This document shows positions 43,710 through 52,773 of a stretch of DNA of 64,000 nucleotides, one piece after another. Source of the stretch: Paraburkholderia diazotrophica (GTDB lineage: Bacteria > Pseudomonadota > Gammaproteobacteria > Burkholderiales > Burkholderiaceae); contig NZ_FNYE01000025.1 of assembly GCF_900108945.1 (NCBI RefSeq), positions 1 through 64,000 of the forward strand, written 5' to 3'. Each line of letters begins with the position of its first letter. The first letter of the stretch is position 1. Below the pieces are notes generated by a model. The model made no database searches. It was given only the letters and a program-made list of their open reading frames with translations, and was not told the origin of the DNA. The position numbers and the translations under genes were made by a program.

Positions 43710-45797
43710 TCACGCCTTCTGCAACAGCGCCTTCAGACTCGCGAGCCGGTCTTTCGGCGTCATCGGCGCTTCTTCCGGCGTCGGCGGCGGCGCTTCGTCG
43801 AGGCCCATTTCGGGGATGAAGCGCGACGGCTCGCACACCACCGTTTCACGCGCCCGCTTGCGCTTCTTGCACCAGTTCAGATGCAGGCTGCGCTGCGCGC
43901 GCGTGATCGCAACGTACATCAGCCGACGCTCTTCCTCGATGCGCGCATCGTCGATGGGGCCATCGTCCTCGGTGCCGCCGCGATGCGGCATGATCCCTTC
44001 CTCGACGCCCACCAGAAACACGTGCGGATACTCGAGCCCCTTCGACGCATGCACCGTCGACAGACGCACCGCATCCGGGTCTTCGTCCTTGCCTTCGAGC
44101 ATCGACATCAATGCGACCGTCTGAATCAGACCGAGCAGATTCTTGCCGGTGTCAGAGAGCCCGTCGGCGGTGTCATAGCCGGTCTGCTCCGCACCTGCTT
44201 CCGGTTCAGGCTTCGTGCCCTTCCGCTTGAGCCACTCGAGAAACTCCAGCACGTTCTGCCACTTCGCCTGGGCCTGGCGTTCGTCGAATGCGTCGTACAG
44301 GTACGCTTCGTAGTGGATCGCTTCCATCATGTCGTCGAGCACGGACGTTGCTGCATCTTTCTCGGCGCGGTCTCGCAGACGCCGCATGAAATCGCAGAAC
44401 ACGCGCAGCGGTTCGACCTGCCGCGCCGACAGCCGCGCCTCGATGCCGCCCATGTACACCGCCTCGAACAGCGACACCTTCGCCTGCCCCGCGAACGCGC
44501 CCAGCGCTTCGAGCGTCGTGTTGCCGACGCCTCGGCGCGGCGTCGTGATCGCGCGAATGAACGCGGGATCGTCGTCGGCGTTAGCGATCAGCCGCAGATA
44601 CGCGCAAATATCCTTGATCTCGGCCTTGTCGAAGAACGACTGGCCGCCCGACAGCACATACGGAATGCGCTCGCGGCGCAGCACCTGTTCGAAGATGCGC
44701 GCCTGGAAATTGCCGCGATACAGGATCGCGTAATCGCGAAACTGCGTGCGGCGCTCGAACTTATGCGCCGACAGCCGGAACACGACGGACTCGGCTTCGT
44801 GCTCTTCGTCGTTGCACCCCGTGACGGTGATCGTGTCGCCCATGCCGTGCTCGGACCACAGCTTCTTCTCGAAGAGCTTCGGATTGTTCGCGATCACGTT
44901 GTTCGCCGCCGTCAGGATGCGCACCGTCGAGCGGTAGTTCTGCTCCAGCTTGATCACGTGCAGCTTCGGGAAATCCTTGCCGAGCTGCGCGAGGTTTTCG
45001 AGCGTCGCGCCGCGCCAGCCGTAGATCGCCTGATCGTCGTCGCCGACGGCCGTGAACGCGGCGCGCGGGCCGGCGAGCAACTTCACCAGTTCGTACTGGC
45101 ACGCGTTGGTGTCCTGATACTCGTCGATCAGCAGATAGCGCAGCTTATTCTGCCAGCGGTCGCGCACCTGCTCGTTCTTCTTGAAGAGCTCGGCGGGCAG
45201 GCGGATCAGATCGTCGAAATCGACGGCCTGGTATGCGTGCAGCGTCGCGACATAGTTGCGATAGACGATGGCCGCCTGATGCTCGTCCTCGTTCGACGCA
45301 ATCGCCATCGCCTCTTCCGGCATGATGAGCCCGTTTTTCCACAGCGAAATAATCGTCTGGATCTTGCGGATGAAGCCCTTGTCCGTCGAGCCGACCTGTT
45401 CCTGGATCATGCCGAAGCAGTCATCGGAATCCATGATCGAGAACTGCGGCTTCAGGCCGACGTGCTCCGCCTCCTGGCGCAGGATCTGCACGCCGAGCGA
45501 GTGGAACGTGCACACCGTCAGCTGGTTGACGGGCACCTTGCGGCCTTCCTTGCCGGGCGCCGTCAGTGTCTTGCCTTCGAGCAGCTTGCCGACGCGCTCG
45601 CGCATTTCCGCGGCGGCCTTGTTCGTGAAGGTCACGGCAGCGATATGACGCGGCTCGAAGCCTTTGTTTTCGATCAGGTGGGCGATCTTCTGCGTGATCA
45701 CGCGCGTCTTGCCGCTGCCCGCGCCCGCGAGCACGAGGCAAGGACCGTCGAGATAGCGCACCGCTTCGCTTTGAGCGGCATTCAGGCCTGCGGACAT
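43710..45797 (-). CDS. rep: ATP-dependent DNA helicase Rep
   Basis: A 3'-5' superfamily 1 helicase that helps forks past obstacles. The 695-aa protein carries all SF1A motifs: LNAAQSEAVRYLDGP (Q), AGAGSGKTRVI (I), VTFTNKAAAEM (Ia), YLLIDEYQDTN (II), VGDDDQAIYGWRGA (III), LEQNYRST (IV), STVHASKGLE (V) and YVAITRAQ (VI). The middle matches Rep rather than UvrD closely (for example IPYVLSGGQSFFDKAEIKD). ATG 45797 starts MSAGLNAAQSEAV as in Rep; longer upstream starts have noise-like sequence. No strong ribosome site is visible. Confidence 0.95.
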   Translation of the reverse strand: MSAGLNAAQSEAVRYLDGPCLVLAGAGSGKTRVITQKIAHLIENKGFEPRHIAAVTFTNKAAAEMRERVGKLLEGKTLTAPGKEGRKVPVNQLTVCTFHSLGVQILRQEAEHVGLKPQFSIMDSDDCFGMIQEQVGSTDKGFIRKIQTIISLWKNGLIMPEEAMAIASNEDEHQAAIVYRNYVATLHAYQAVDFDDLIRLPAELFKKNEQVRDRWQNKLRYLLIDEYQDTNACQYELVKLLAGPRAAFTAVGDDDQAIYGWRGATLENLAQLGKDFPKLHVIKLEQNYRSTVRILTAANNVIANNPKLFEKKLWSEHGMGDTITVTGCNDEEHEAESVVFRLSAHKFERRTQFRDYAILYRGNFQARIFEQVLRRERIPYVLSGGQSFFDKAEIKDICAYLRLIANADDDPAFIRAITTPRRGVGNTTLEALGAFAGQAKVSLFEAVYMGGIEARLSARQVEPLRVFCDFMRRLRDRAEKDAATSVLDDMMEAIHYEAYLYDAFDERQAQAKWQNVLEFLEWLKRKGTKPEPEAGAEQTGYDTADGLSDTGKNLLGLIQTVALMSMLEGKDEDPDAVRLSTVHASKGLEYPHVFLVGVEEGIMPHRGGTEDDGPIDDARIEEERRLMYVAITRAQRSLHLNWCKKRKRARETVVCEPSRFIPEMGLDEAPPPTPEEAPMTPKDRLASLKALLQKA

Positions 45798-46175
45798 CGT
45801 GTGTGGATCAGAAATGAATTGAGGGCGCTGCCCGACGAACGAGCGGCGCGGGAATATGCGGCGAGACGGCTTGAATGGCGCATCGTGTTGCGGGTGCACA
45901 GAGGCGGGTGCATGGCGCTTGCCGAACGATCCGCCGCGCTTCCGTCTTGCATCTATCTCTTGCGCCACGCACTTGATTCCATGCGCTTTTTGCCGTTCGC
46001 GTGAGAACCGCGATGTTAACACGAATGCTCTCGCGAATGCCTCGGCTCATGCCTTCACGACAGCAGCGACGCAGCGTGCGCTGAAGCCGTACGCCGCGAG
46101 CGCAAGCGCGTCCGTGCCACAATTGCGCCGTTGCGCGCCGGCCCCCGCGGCGCGCCGCTTTTGCAGGGAACACGC
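45798..46175. other. Intergenic region between rep and the oxidoreductase gene
   Basis: No supported gene in this divergent region; it should contain both promoters, but I could not assign boxes. AGGGAA at 46165-46170 is the ribosome site of the downstream gene. Confidence 0.5.
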
Positions 46176-47225
46176 ATGTCTTCATCGCTGAAAATTGGCT
46201 TGATGGGCTACGGTTTTGCCGGCGCCACCTTTCACGCGCCGGTGATCGAGCACTGCGGACGCGCGAGTGTCGCCGCAATCGCCACGGGACAACCCGACAA
46301 GGCTCGCGCCGACTATCCGAACGCGCGCATCGTCGCCGACATCGACGCGCTGCTCGCGCTGGCGGACATCGAATGCGTCGTGATCGCGACGCCGAACGAC
46401 ACGCACTTCGATCTCGCGCGCCGCGCGCTCGAAGCGGGCAAGCACGTTGTCGTCGACAAGCCCGTCACGCTCACGGCCGCCGACGCGCGCACGCTCGCCG
46501 ATCTCGCGCGCAGCGAGGGCCTGCTGTTCGCGCCGTTCCACAACCGCCGTTGGGACGGCGATTTCCTGACCGTGCGCGAACTGATCGCAAGCGGAGAGTT
46601 GGGCCGCATCACGCATTTCGAATCGCATTTCGATCGCTTCCGTCCGGGCATCCGGCAGCGTTGGCGCGAGGAGGCATCGCGCGGCGGCGGTTTGCTGCTC
46701 GACCTCGGCCCGCATCTGATCGACCAGACGCTGACGCTCTTCGGCACGCCCGAGACGGTCTATGCGTCGGTGAAGGCGTATCGCGACAATGCGAGCGCGC
46801 CGGACTACGTGCACCTGCTGCTCGGCTACGCGACCCATGAAGTCGTGCTCCACGCGAGCGCGCTGACGGCGATTGTCGCGCCGCGCTTCACAATCCACGG
46901 CACACGCGGCAGTTACGTGAAGAACGGTCTCGATACGCAGGAAGATCAGTTGAAAGCGGGCCTGCGCCCCGGCGACGCCGGCTTCGGCGGCAGCAACGAG
47001 GCGGGCACGCTGCGCGTGCTCGAAGGCGAACAGGAAGTGCAGCGCGAACTGCCGACGCGCGACGGCGTCTATGTCGAGTTCTATCGCGCGCTGGCGGCTT
47101 CGATTCGCGACGGCGCGCCGTTCCCGGTCAGCGCGCAGGATGCCGTCGACGTGATGACGATCATCGACCTCGCGTCTCGCAGCGACAAGGAAGGCGTGCG
47201 GTTGCCATTCCGGCGCGGCGTGTGA
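46176..47225 (+). CDS. Gfo/Idh/MocA-family oxidoreductase
   Basis: A 349-aa NAD(P)-dependent oxidoreductase. The N-terminal Rossmann domain has GLMGYGFAGATFHAPV and CVVIATPNDTHFDLARRAL; the next signature is EAGKHVVVDKPVTL with the catalytic-site Lys. The C-terminal half holds the alpha/beta dimerisation domain (GGLLLDLGPHLIDQTLTLFG with the conserved Asp and His). Relatives act on sugars or inositol; the substrate cannot be read here. ATG 46176 has AGGGAA upstream. It is the last gene before the glycine leader and is not in that operon. Confidence 0.9.
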   Translation: MSSSLKIGLMGYGFAGATFHAPVIEHCGRASVAAIATGQPDKARADYPNARIVADIDALLALADIECVVIATPNDTHFDLARRALEAGKHVVVDKPVTLTAADARTLADLARSEGLLFAPFHNRRWDGDFLTVRELIASGELGRITHFESHFDRFRPGIRQRWREEASRGGGLLLDLGPHLIDQTLTLFGTPETVYASVKAYRDNASAPDYVHLLLGYATHEVVLHASALTAIVAPRFTIHGTRGSYVKNGLDTQEDQLKAGLRPGDAGFGGSNEAGTLRVLEGEQEVQRELPTRDGVYVEFYRALAASIRDGAPFPVSAQDAVDVMTIIDLASRSDKEGVRLPFRRGV

Positions 47226-47590
47226 GCTTGGGATAACGCTACGCCTGCGTTTTGCCTTGGTCCCGACGATTTCGCCCAGGCGTTCGTCGGGCCTGTAGCA
47301 CCATTCAGGGTTCCGCGTCGCGCGGAACGCTTGCCGCCGGCCCGCACGGCGGCGGCCTCACGGGCGACGAGCAACGCGTGCTGAATCAGGAGCTCGATAC
47401 GGCGGCCGCGGGCATCAATCGCTGATCTGCAGCTGGTCATCGGAAAACGCGGCACCTTACCGGCGGCCGCGGTTTATTCGCCCATTGTTCAGGCAAATCG
47501 ACCGCTGGAAGCGCGGTTTCTCCAGCCGATTTTTGATGCGCGACGCGCCGCCGCCATCCCGCGACGCGCGTCGCACATAGAGTCGAAACC
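47226..47590. other. Intergenic region before the gcv leader
   Basis: No intact gene. The plus strand at about 47300-47425 can be read as a short tail-like sequence ending in GGLTGDEQRVLNQELDTA and a stop; it has no start or ribosome site and may be a remnant. Confidence 0.45.
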
Positions 47591-47595
47591 TTTAT

Positions 47596-47624
47596 TTGAC
47601 AAGCCTCCCACCGTCGCGTACATT
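47596..47624 (+). promoter_or_regulatory. Sigma-70 promoter of the gcv operon
   Basis: TTGACA (47596-47601), a 17-base spacer and TACATT (47619-47624). Transcription should start near 47631, just where the first glycine aptamer begins. Confidence 0.85.
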
Positions 47625-47628
47625 CGCC

Positions 47629-47736
47629 GCACGCGTCGGGAGAGCGCGCCACCTGCTGTCGTCTTGAGCACACAGCAGCCAGCGCCGCCGAAGGGGCACA
47701 CCCGCAAACTCTCAGGCAAAAGGACCGAACGCGTCG
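47629..47736 (+). promoter_or_regulatory. Glycine riboswitch, aptamer 1
   Basis: The first aptamer of a tandem glycine riboswitch. It contains the conserved GGGAGAGC near 47638-47645, GCCGAAGGGGCA at 47688-47699 and CTCAGGCAAAAGGAC near 47711-47725, closed by a CGCGTC/GACGCG-type pairing of its ends. The gcvT gene is 283 bases downstream. Confidence 0.93.
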
Positions 47737-47792
47737 AAAAAACCGCTCGTCATCTCGTCCTAACGACTTAGTCGAATGAGCGCGCGTTTTTC

Positions 47793-47935
47793 GCACTCTG
47801 GAGAGCGGCAGTAGCGCCGATGCACACATGCTGCACGCGCAAGCTGCCCACCGAAGGGGCGCGCGCAACGCCAGCCAGCCACTCGCTGACGGCGGCGCAA
47901 TCTCTCAGGTATCGAGGACAGAGGGGGCATGCAGT
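47793..47935 (+). promoter_or_regulatory. Glycine riboswitch, aptamer 2
   Basis: The second aptamer, with CTGGAGAGC (47798-47806), ACCGAAGGGGCG (47850-47861) and CTCTCAGGTATCGAGGACAG (about 47902-47921). A linker of about 55 bases separates the two. The ~85 bases between it and gcvT are the expression platform; no strong intrinsic terminator is obvious, so control may be at translation or by a weaker hairpin. Confidence 0.93.
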
Positions 47936-48018
47936 AATCGCTCGTTGGCCCACAGTGGGATCAGGCCGCGAGGGGTTTCGCCGCATGGCCTTTCCTGTTA
48001 GCGACGCCCGAGGCCCCG

Positions 48019-49137
48019 ATGACCGAACTCAAACACACCCCGCTCCACGCCACGCACCGCGCGCTGAATGCCCGCATGGTCGACTTCGGCGGCTGGGACA
48101 TGCCGGTAAACTACGGCTCGCAGATCGAAGAGCATCGCGCCGTGCGCACCGACGCCGGCATGTTCGACGTGTCCCACATGTGCGTCGTCGATTTCACCGG
48201 CGAGCGCGTCCGCGCGTTCTTCGAGCGCGCGCTGGCCAATAACGTCGGCAAGCTGCAAACGCCCGGCAAGGCGCTCTATTCCTGTCTTCTGAATCCGCAA
48301 GGCGGCGTGATCGACGATCTGATCGTCTACTACTTTTCCGAAGACCATTTCCGCGTCGTCGTGAATGCCGGCACGGCCGAGAAAGACGTCGCGTGGTTCA
48401 ACAAGCTCAACGACTCGGAAGGCTTCGGCCTCACGATCGAGCCGCGCCGCGACTACGCGATCGTTGCCGTGCAAGGTCCAAACGCGCGCGAAAAAGTCTG
48501 GTCGACGGTGCCCGCCACCCGCGCTGCCAGCGAAGTCCTCAAGCCGTTCAACGCGGCGCGCGTCGCCGATACACCGTTCGGCGAGCTGACTGTCGCGCGC
48601 ACCGGCTATACGGGCGAAGACGGCTTCGAAATCATCGTTCCCGCCACTCACGTCGAAGCGCTGTGGAACGCGCTTCAGGCACAAGGCGTGCGTCCTGCTG
48701 GCCTCGGCGCGCGCGACACGCTGCGCCTCGAAGCAGGCATGAATCTGTACGGCCAGGACATGGACGACAACGTGTCGCCGCTCGATGCCGGTCTCGCATG
48801 GACCGTCGATCTGTCCGCGCCGCGCGATTTCATCGGCCGCGCGAAGCTCGAAGCGGACGGCTCGAAGTCGTCGTTCGTCGGCCTGATTCTGCACAAGGAC
48901 AACGGCAAGGCAGCGGGCGTGCTGCGCGCGCATCAAAAGGTCGTCACGCCGCAGGGCGTTGGCGAAATCACGAGCGGCACGTTCTCGCCGACCATGCAGG
49001 AATCGATCGCCTTTGCGCGCGTGCCGACAGGCGTGCAGCCGGGCGACGTCGTGCACGTGCAGATACGTGACAAGGCACTTCCCGCCAGCGTGGTTAAACT
49101 GCCATTCGTGCGCAACGGCAAAGTGCTCGTGAGCTGA
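48019..49137 (+). CDS. gcvT: Glycine cleavage system T protein (aminomethyltransferase)
   Basis: GcvT transfers the methylene group from the lipoylated H protein to tetrahydrofolate and releases ammonia. The 372-aa protein has the folate-binding domain (HRALNARMVDFGGWDMPVNY, DVSHMCVVDFTGE) and the C-terminal barrel with LGARDTLRLEAGMNLYGQDM, in which the Asp next to the folate is kept. Length matches the family. ATG 48019 has CGAGG upstream. It is the first gene of gcvTHP and lies behind the glycine riboswitch, so it should be induced by excess glycine. Confidence 0.97.
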   Translation: MTELKHTPLHATHRALNARMVDFGGWDMPVNYGSQIEEHRAVRTDAGMFDVSHMCVVDFTGERVRAFFERALANNVGKLQTPGKALYSCLLNPQGGVIDDLIVYYFSEDHFRVVVNAGTAEKDVAWFNKLNDSEGFGLTIEPRRDYAIVAVQGPNAREKVWSTVPATRAASEVLKPFNAARVADTPFGELTVARTGYTGEDGFEIIVPATHVEALWNALQAQGVRPAGLGARDTLRLEAGMNLYGQDMDDNVSPLDAGLAWTVDLSAPRDFIGRAKLEADGSKSSFVGLILHKDNGKAAGVLRAHQKVVTPQGVGEITSGTFSPTMQESIAFARVPTGVQPGDVVHVQIRDKALPASVVKLPFVRNGKVLVS

Positions 49138-49250
49138 TCGATACCCGAGCTCGCGATGAGCGTCACGAGACAGTCACCAGACAGACACTAAAGCGTCGCG
49201 TGCGTCCCATCCATCAAGTCAACCGAATCAAACCGTTTTAGGAGCATCCG

Positions 49251-49631
49251 ATGAGCATCCCGGCCGATCTGAAATACACCGAATCGCACGAATGGGTCCG
49301 CACCGAAGCGGACGGCACGCTGACGGTCGGCATCACCGACCACGCGCAAGAAGCGCTCGGCGACATCGTCTTCTTCGAAGTGCAGCAACTGGGCCAAACC
49401 GTCTCGGCAGGCGATACCGTCGCCGTCATCGAATCGGTGAAGGCGGCTTCCGATATCTACGCGCCCGTCTCGGGCGAGATCATCGAAGCGAACCCGAACG
49501 TCGCCGATACACCCGATGCCGTGAACGGCGCGCCGTACGACAACTGGCTGTTCAAGATCAAGCCGGCTGCGGGCGCATCGCAGGACAAGCTGATGGACGC
49601 TGCGGCATACGGCAAATCGATCGGCGAATAA
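49251..49631 (+). CDS. gcvH: Glycine cleavage system H protein
   Basis: GcvH shuttles the aminomethyl group among P, T and L proteins on a lipoyl arm. The 126-aa protein has the lipoylation site Lys in AVIESVKAASDIYAPVSGE (about residue 64). ATG 49251 has AGGAGC upstream. It lies 113 bases after gcvT and 64 bases before gcvP. Confidence 0.97.
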   Translation: MSIPADLKYTESHEWVRTEADGTLTVGITDHAQEALGDIVFFEVQQLGQTVSAGDTVAVIESVKAASDIYAPVSGEIIEANPNVADTPDAVNGAPYDNWLFKIKPAAGASQDKLMDAAAYGKSIGE

Positions 49632-49695
49632 GTCATCTACCCACGACAGGCGCGGCGTTCGCGACTGGCGAACGCCGCGCCGGCAGGAACAATCA

Positions 49696-52626
49696 ATGAA
49701 GCTCGAACACCCGGATCATCTGATGAACCGCACTCCCCTCTCGCTCGCCGCGCTCGAAGTGCACGACGCCTTCGCTGAGCGGCATATCGGCCCCGATGCG
49801 GCCGATCAGCAGTCGATGCTCGAAGCCCTCGGCTTCGCATCGCGCGCCGCGTTGATGGACGCGGTGATTCCGAAGACGATCCGCCGCCAGGACGCGCTGC
49901 CGCTCGGCCCCTTCGCCCAGCCGAAGAGCGAAGCCGAAGCGCTCGCCGCGCTGCGCGAACTCGCGGACAAGAATCAGGTGTTCCGCTCGTACATCGGCCA
50001 GGGCTATTACAACGCGCACACGCCGACTGTCATCCTGCGCAACGTGCTCGAAAATCCGGCGTGGTACACGGCCTATACGCCGTATCAGCCGGAAATCTCG
50101 CAGGGCCGTCTCGAAGCGCTGCTGAACTTCCAGCAGATGATCGTCGACCTGACGGGTCTCGCGATCTCGAACGCTTCGCTGCTCGATGAAGCGACGGCCG
50201 CCGCCGAAGCGATGACGCTGCTGCAACGCGTCGGCAAGCCGAAGTCGAACATTTTCTACGTGGCAGACGACGTGCTGCCGCAAACCATCGAAGTCATCAA
50301 GACGCGCGCGAAGCCGGTCGACATCGAAGTGAAAGTCGGCCCGGCCGCCGATGCCGCTAGCGCGAATGCGTTCGGCGTGCTGCTGCAATATCCGGGCGTC
50401 AACGGCGACGTGCTCGACTATCGCGCGCTCGCCGACGCGATCCACGCAGCAGGCGGCCACGTTGTCGCCGCCGCTGATCTGCTCGCGTTGACGATCCTCA
50501 CGCCGCCGGGCGAGTGGGGCGCGGACGTTGCAGTGGGCAATTCGCAGCGCTTCGGCGTGCCCGTCGGCTTCGGCGGCCCGCACGCTGCGTACCTCGCCGT
50601 GCGCGACGAGTTCAAGCGCCAGATGCCGGGCCGTCTGGTCGGTGTCACCGTCGACGCGCAGGGCAATCCCGCGCTGCGTCTCGCACTGCAAACGCGCGAA
50701 CAGCACATCCGCCGCGAAAAGGCGACGTCGAATGTGTGTACCGCGCAGGCGCTGCTCGCGATCATGGCGAGCATGTACGCGGTCTATCACGGCCCGCGCG
50801 GCCTGAAGATGATCGCGCAGCGCGTGAACCGCATCGCCGCGCTGCTCGCTGAAGGCGCGAAGCAGCTCGGCTACACGCTCGTCAACGAGACGTTCTTCGA
50901 CACGCTCACGTTCGAAACGGGCGCGCGCACGCAGGCGCTGCACGACGCGGCGACGGCCAAGCGCATCAATCTGCGCCACGTGAGCGACACGCGTGTCGGT
51001 CTGTCGATCGACGAAACCACGACGCGCGCCGATCTTGCCGATCTGCTCGCCGCATTCGCGCAAGCGGCGTTCGTCAGCGACGTGCCGCAAATCGATGAAC
51101 TCGACGCGAAGCTCGCTCAATCGAACACATTCCCCGCAACGCTCGAACGCGAAAGCGCGTATCTCACGCATCACGTGTTCAACCGTCATCATTCGGAAAC
51201 GGAAATGCTGCGCTATCTGCGCAGCCTCGCGGACAAGGACCTCGCGCTCGACCGCTCGATGATTCCGCTCGGCTCGTGCACGATGAAGCTCAACGCCACG
51301 TCGGAGATGCTGCCCGTCACGTGGCCCGAGTTCGGTCAGATCCATCCGTTCGCGCCCGCCCAGCAAACGGTCGGCTACCGCGAAATGATCGATCAGCTCG
51401 AACAGATGCTGGTCGCGGCCACCGGCTACGCGGCCGTGTCGCTGCAACCGAACGCCGGCTCGCAAGGCGAGTACGCGGGCCTGCTGATCATTCACGCTTA
51501 TCACGAGTCGCGCGGCGAAGGTCATCGCAACGTGTGTCTGATTCCCGCGTCGGCGCACGGCACGAACCCGGCGTCTGCGCATATGGCGGGCATGCAGGTC
51601 GTCGTCGTCGCGTGCGATGCGCAAGGCAACGTCGATATCGAGGACCTGAAGAAGAAGGCCGGACAGCACGCCGACAAGCTCGCGGCGATCATGATCACGT
51701 ATCCGTCGACGCATGGCGTGTTCGAGCAGAACGTCCGCGAAATCTGCGAGATCGTGCATGCGCACGGCGGCCAGGTGTACGTCGATGGCGCGAACATGAA
51801 CGCGATGGTCGGCCTCACCGCGCCGGGCCAGTTCGGCGGCGACGTCTCGCACCTGAACCTGCACAAGACGTTCTGCATTCCGCACGGCGGCGGCGGACCG
51901 GGTGTCGGTCCCGTTGCGGTCGGCGCGCATCTGGCGAAGTTCCTGCCGAACCAGACGTCGACGGGCTACGAGCGCGACGCGAACGGCATCGGCGCTGTCT
52001 CCGCTGCGCCGTATGGCTCGGCGTCGATCCTGCCGATCTCCTGGATGTACATCGCGATGATGGGCGCGAAGAATCTGACGGTCGCGACGGAAGCCGCGAT
52101 CCTCAACGCGAACTACGTCGCGAAGAAGCTCGCGCCGCATTACCCGGTGCTCTACTCGGGCCCGGGCGGACTGGTCGCGCACGAGTGCATTCTCGATCTG
52201 CGTCCCATCAAGGAAACGAGCGGCATCAGCGTCGACGACGTCGCGAAGCGTCTGATGGACTACGGCTTCCACGCGCCGACGATGAGCTTCCCGGTGCCGG
52301 GCACGCTGATGGTCGAGCCGACCGAATCGGAGTCGAAGGAAGAGCTGGACCGCTTCATCGAGGCGATGATTGCAATTCGCAACGAAATCCGTGCTGTCGA
52401 AGAAGGCCTCAGCGATCGCGAAGACAATCCGCTGAAGCATGCGCCGCACACGGCGGCTGTCGTCGTCGCGAATGAATGGGCACATGGCTATGCACGCGAG
52501 ACGGCGGCGTATCCGCTGCCTTCGCTCGTCGCGAAGAAGTACTGGCCGCCCGTCGGCCGTGCGGACAACGCGTATGGCGACCGCAATCTGTTCTGCTCGT
52601 GCGTGCCGATGGCGGACTACGAATAA
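49696..52626 (+). CDS. gcvP: Glycine dehydrogenase (decarboxylating), P protein
   Basis: The PLP enzyme that decarboxylates glycine and loads the H protein. The 976-aa length is that of the homodimeric one-chain form. The two halves are visible: DAFAERHIGPDAADQQSMLE at the start, and the PLP-binding Lys in SHLNLHKTFCIPHGGGGPG in the second half. A glycine-rich SVDGAN-like loop (VYVDGANMNAMVGL) precedes it. The lpd partner is not in the window. ATG 49696 was taken; an ATG at codon 10 is also possible. Confidence 0.97.
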   Translation: MKLEHPDHLMNRTPLSLAALEVHDAFAERHIGPDAADQQSMLEALGFASRAALMDAVIPKTIRRQDALPLGPFAQPKSEAEALAALRELADKNQVFRSYIGQGYYNAHTPTVILRNVLENPAWYTAYTPYQPEISQGRLEALLNFQQMIVDLTGLAISNASLLDEATAAAEAMTLLQRVGKPKSNIFYVADDVLPQTIEVIKTRAKPVDIEVKVGPAADAASANAFGVLLQYPGVNGDVLDYRALADAIHAAGGHVVAAADLLALTILTPPGEWGADVAVGNSQRFGVPVGFGGPHAAYLAVRDEFKRQMPGRLVGVTVDAQGNPALRLALQTREQHIRREKATSNVCTAQALLAIMASMYAVYHGPRGLKMIAQRVNRIAALLAEGAKQLGYTLVNETFFDTLTFETGARTQALHDAATAKRINLRHVSDTRVGLSIDETTTRADLADLLAAFAQAAFVSDVPQIDELDAKLAQSNTFPATLERESAYLTHHVFNRHHSETEMLRYLRSLADKDLALDRSMIPLGSCTMKLNATSEMLPVTWPEFGQIHPFAPAQQTVGYREMIDQLEQMLVAATGYAAVSLQPNAGSQGEYAGLLIIHAYHESRGEGHRNVCLIPASAHGTNPASAHMAGMQVVVVACDAQGNVDIEDLKKKAGQHADKLAAIMITYPSTHGVFEQNVREICEIVHAHGGQVYVDGANMNAMVGLTAPGQFGGDVSHLNLHKTFCIPHGGGGPGVGPVAVGAHLAKFLPNQTSTGYERDANGIGAVSAAPYGSASILPISWMYIAMMGAKNLTVATEAAILNANYVAKKLAPHYPVLYSGPGGLVAHECILDLRPIKETSGISVDDVAKRLMDYGFHAPTMSFPVPGTLMVEPTESESKEELDRFIEAMIAIRNEIRAVEEGLSDREDNPLKHAPHTAAVVVANEWAHGYARETAAYPLPSLVAKKYWPPVGRADNAYGDRNLFCSCVPMADYE

Positions 52627-52662
52627 GGCCGCATTCAGCCCATCGATATGTTGAAGTAATGT

Positions 52663-52698
52663 GAACCGCGCGGCGCGTCGAAGCGTGTCGCGCGGTTC
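52663..52698 (+). terminator. Hairpin after gcvP
   Basis: GAACCGCGCG / CGCGCGGTTC, a perfect 10-bp stem with a 16-base loop, begins about 37 bases past the gcvP stop and is followed by a moderately T-rich tract. A likely end of the gcv operon. Confidence 0.6.
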
Positions 52699-52773
52699 TG
52701 TCCATTGTTCTGTTGCTTGGCGCGTCAAACCGTTACCATCACACACCGACTCAGCCCAACGAAGGAGTTTTGC

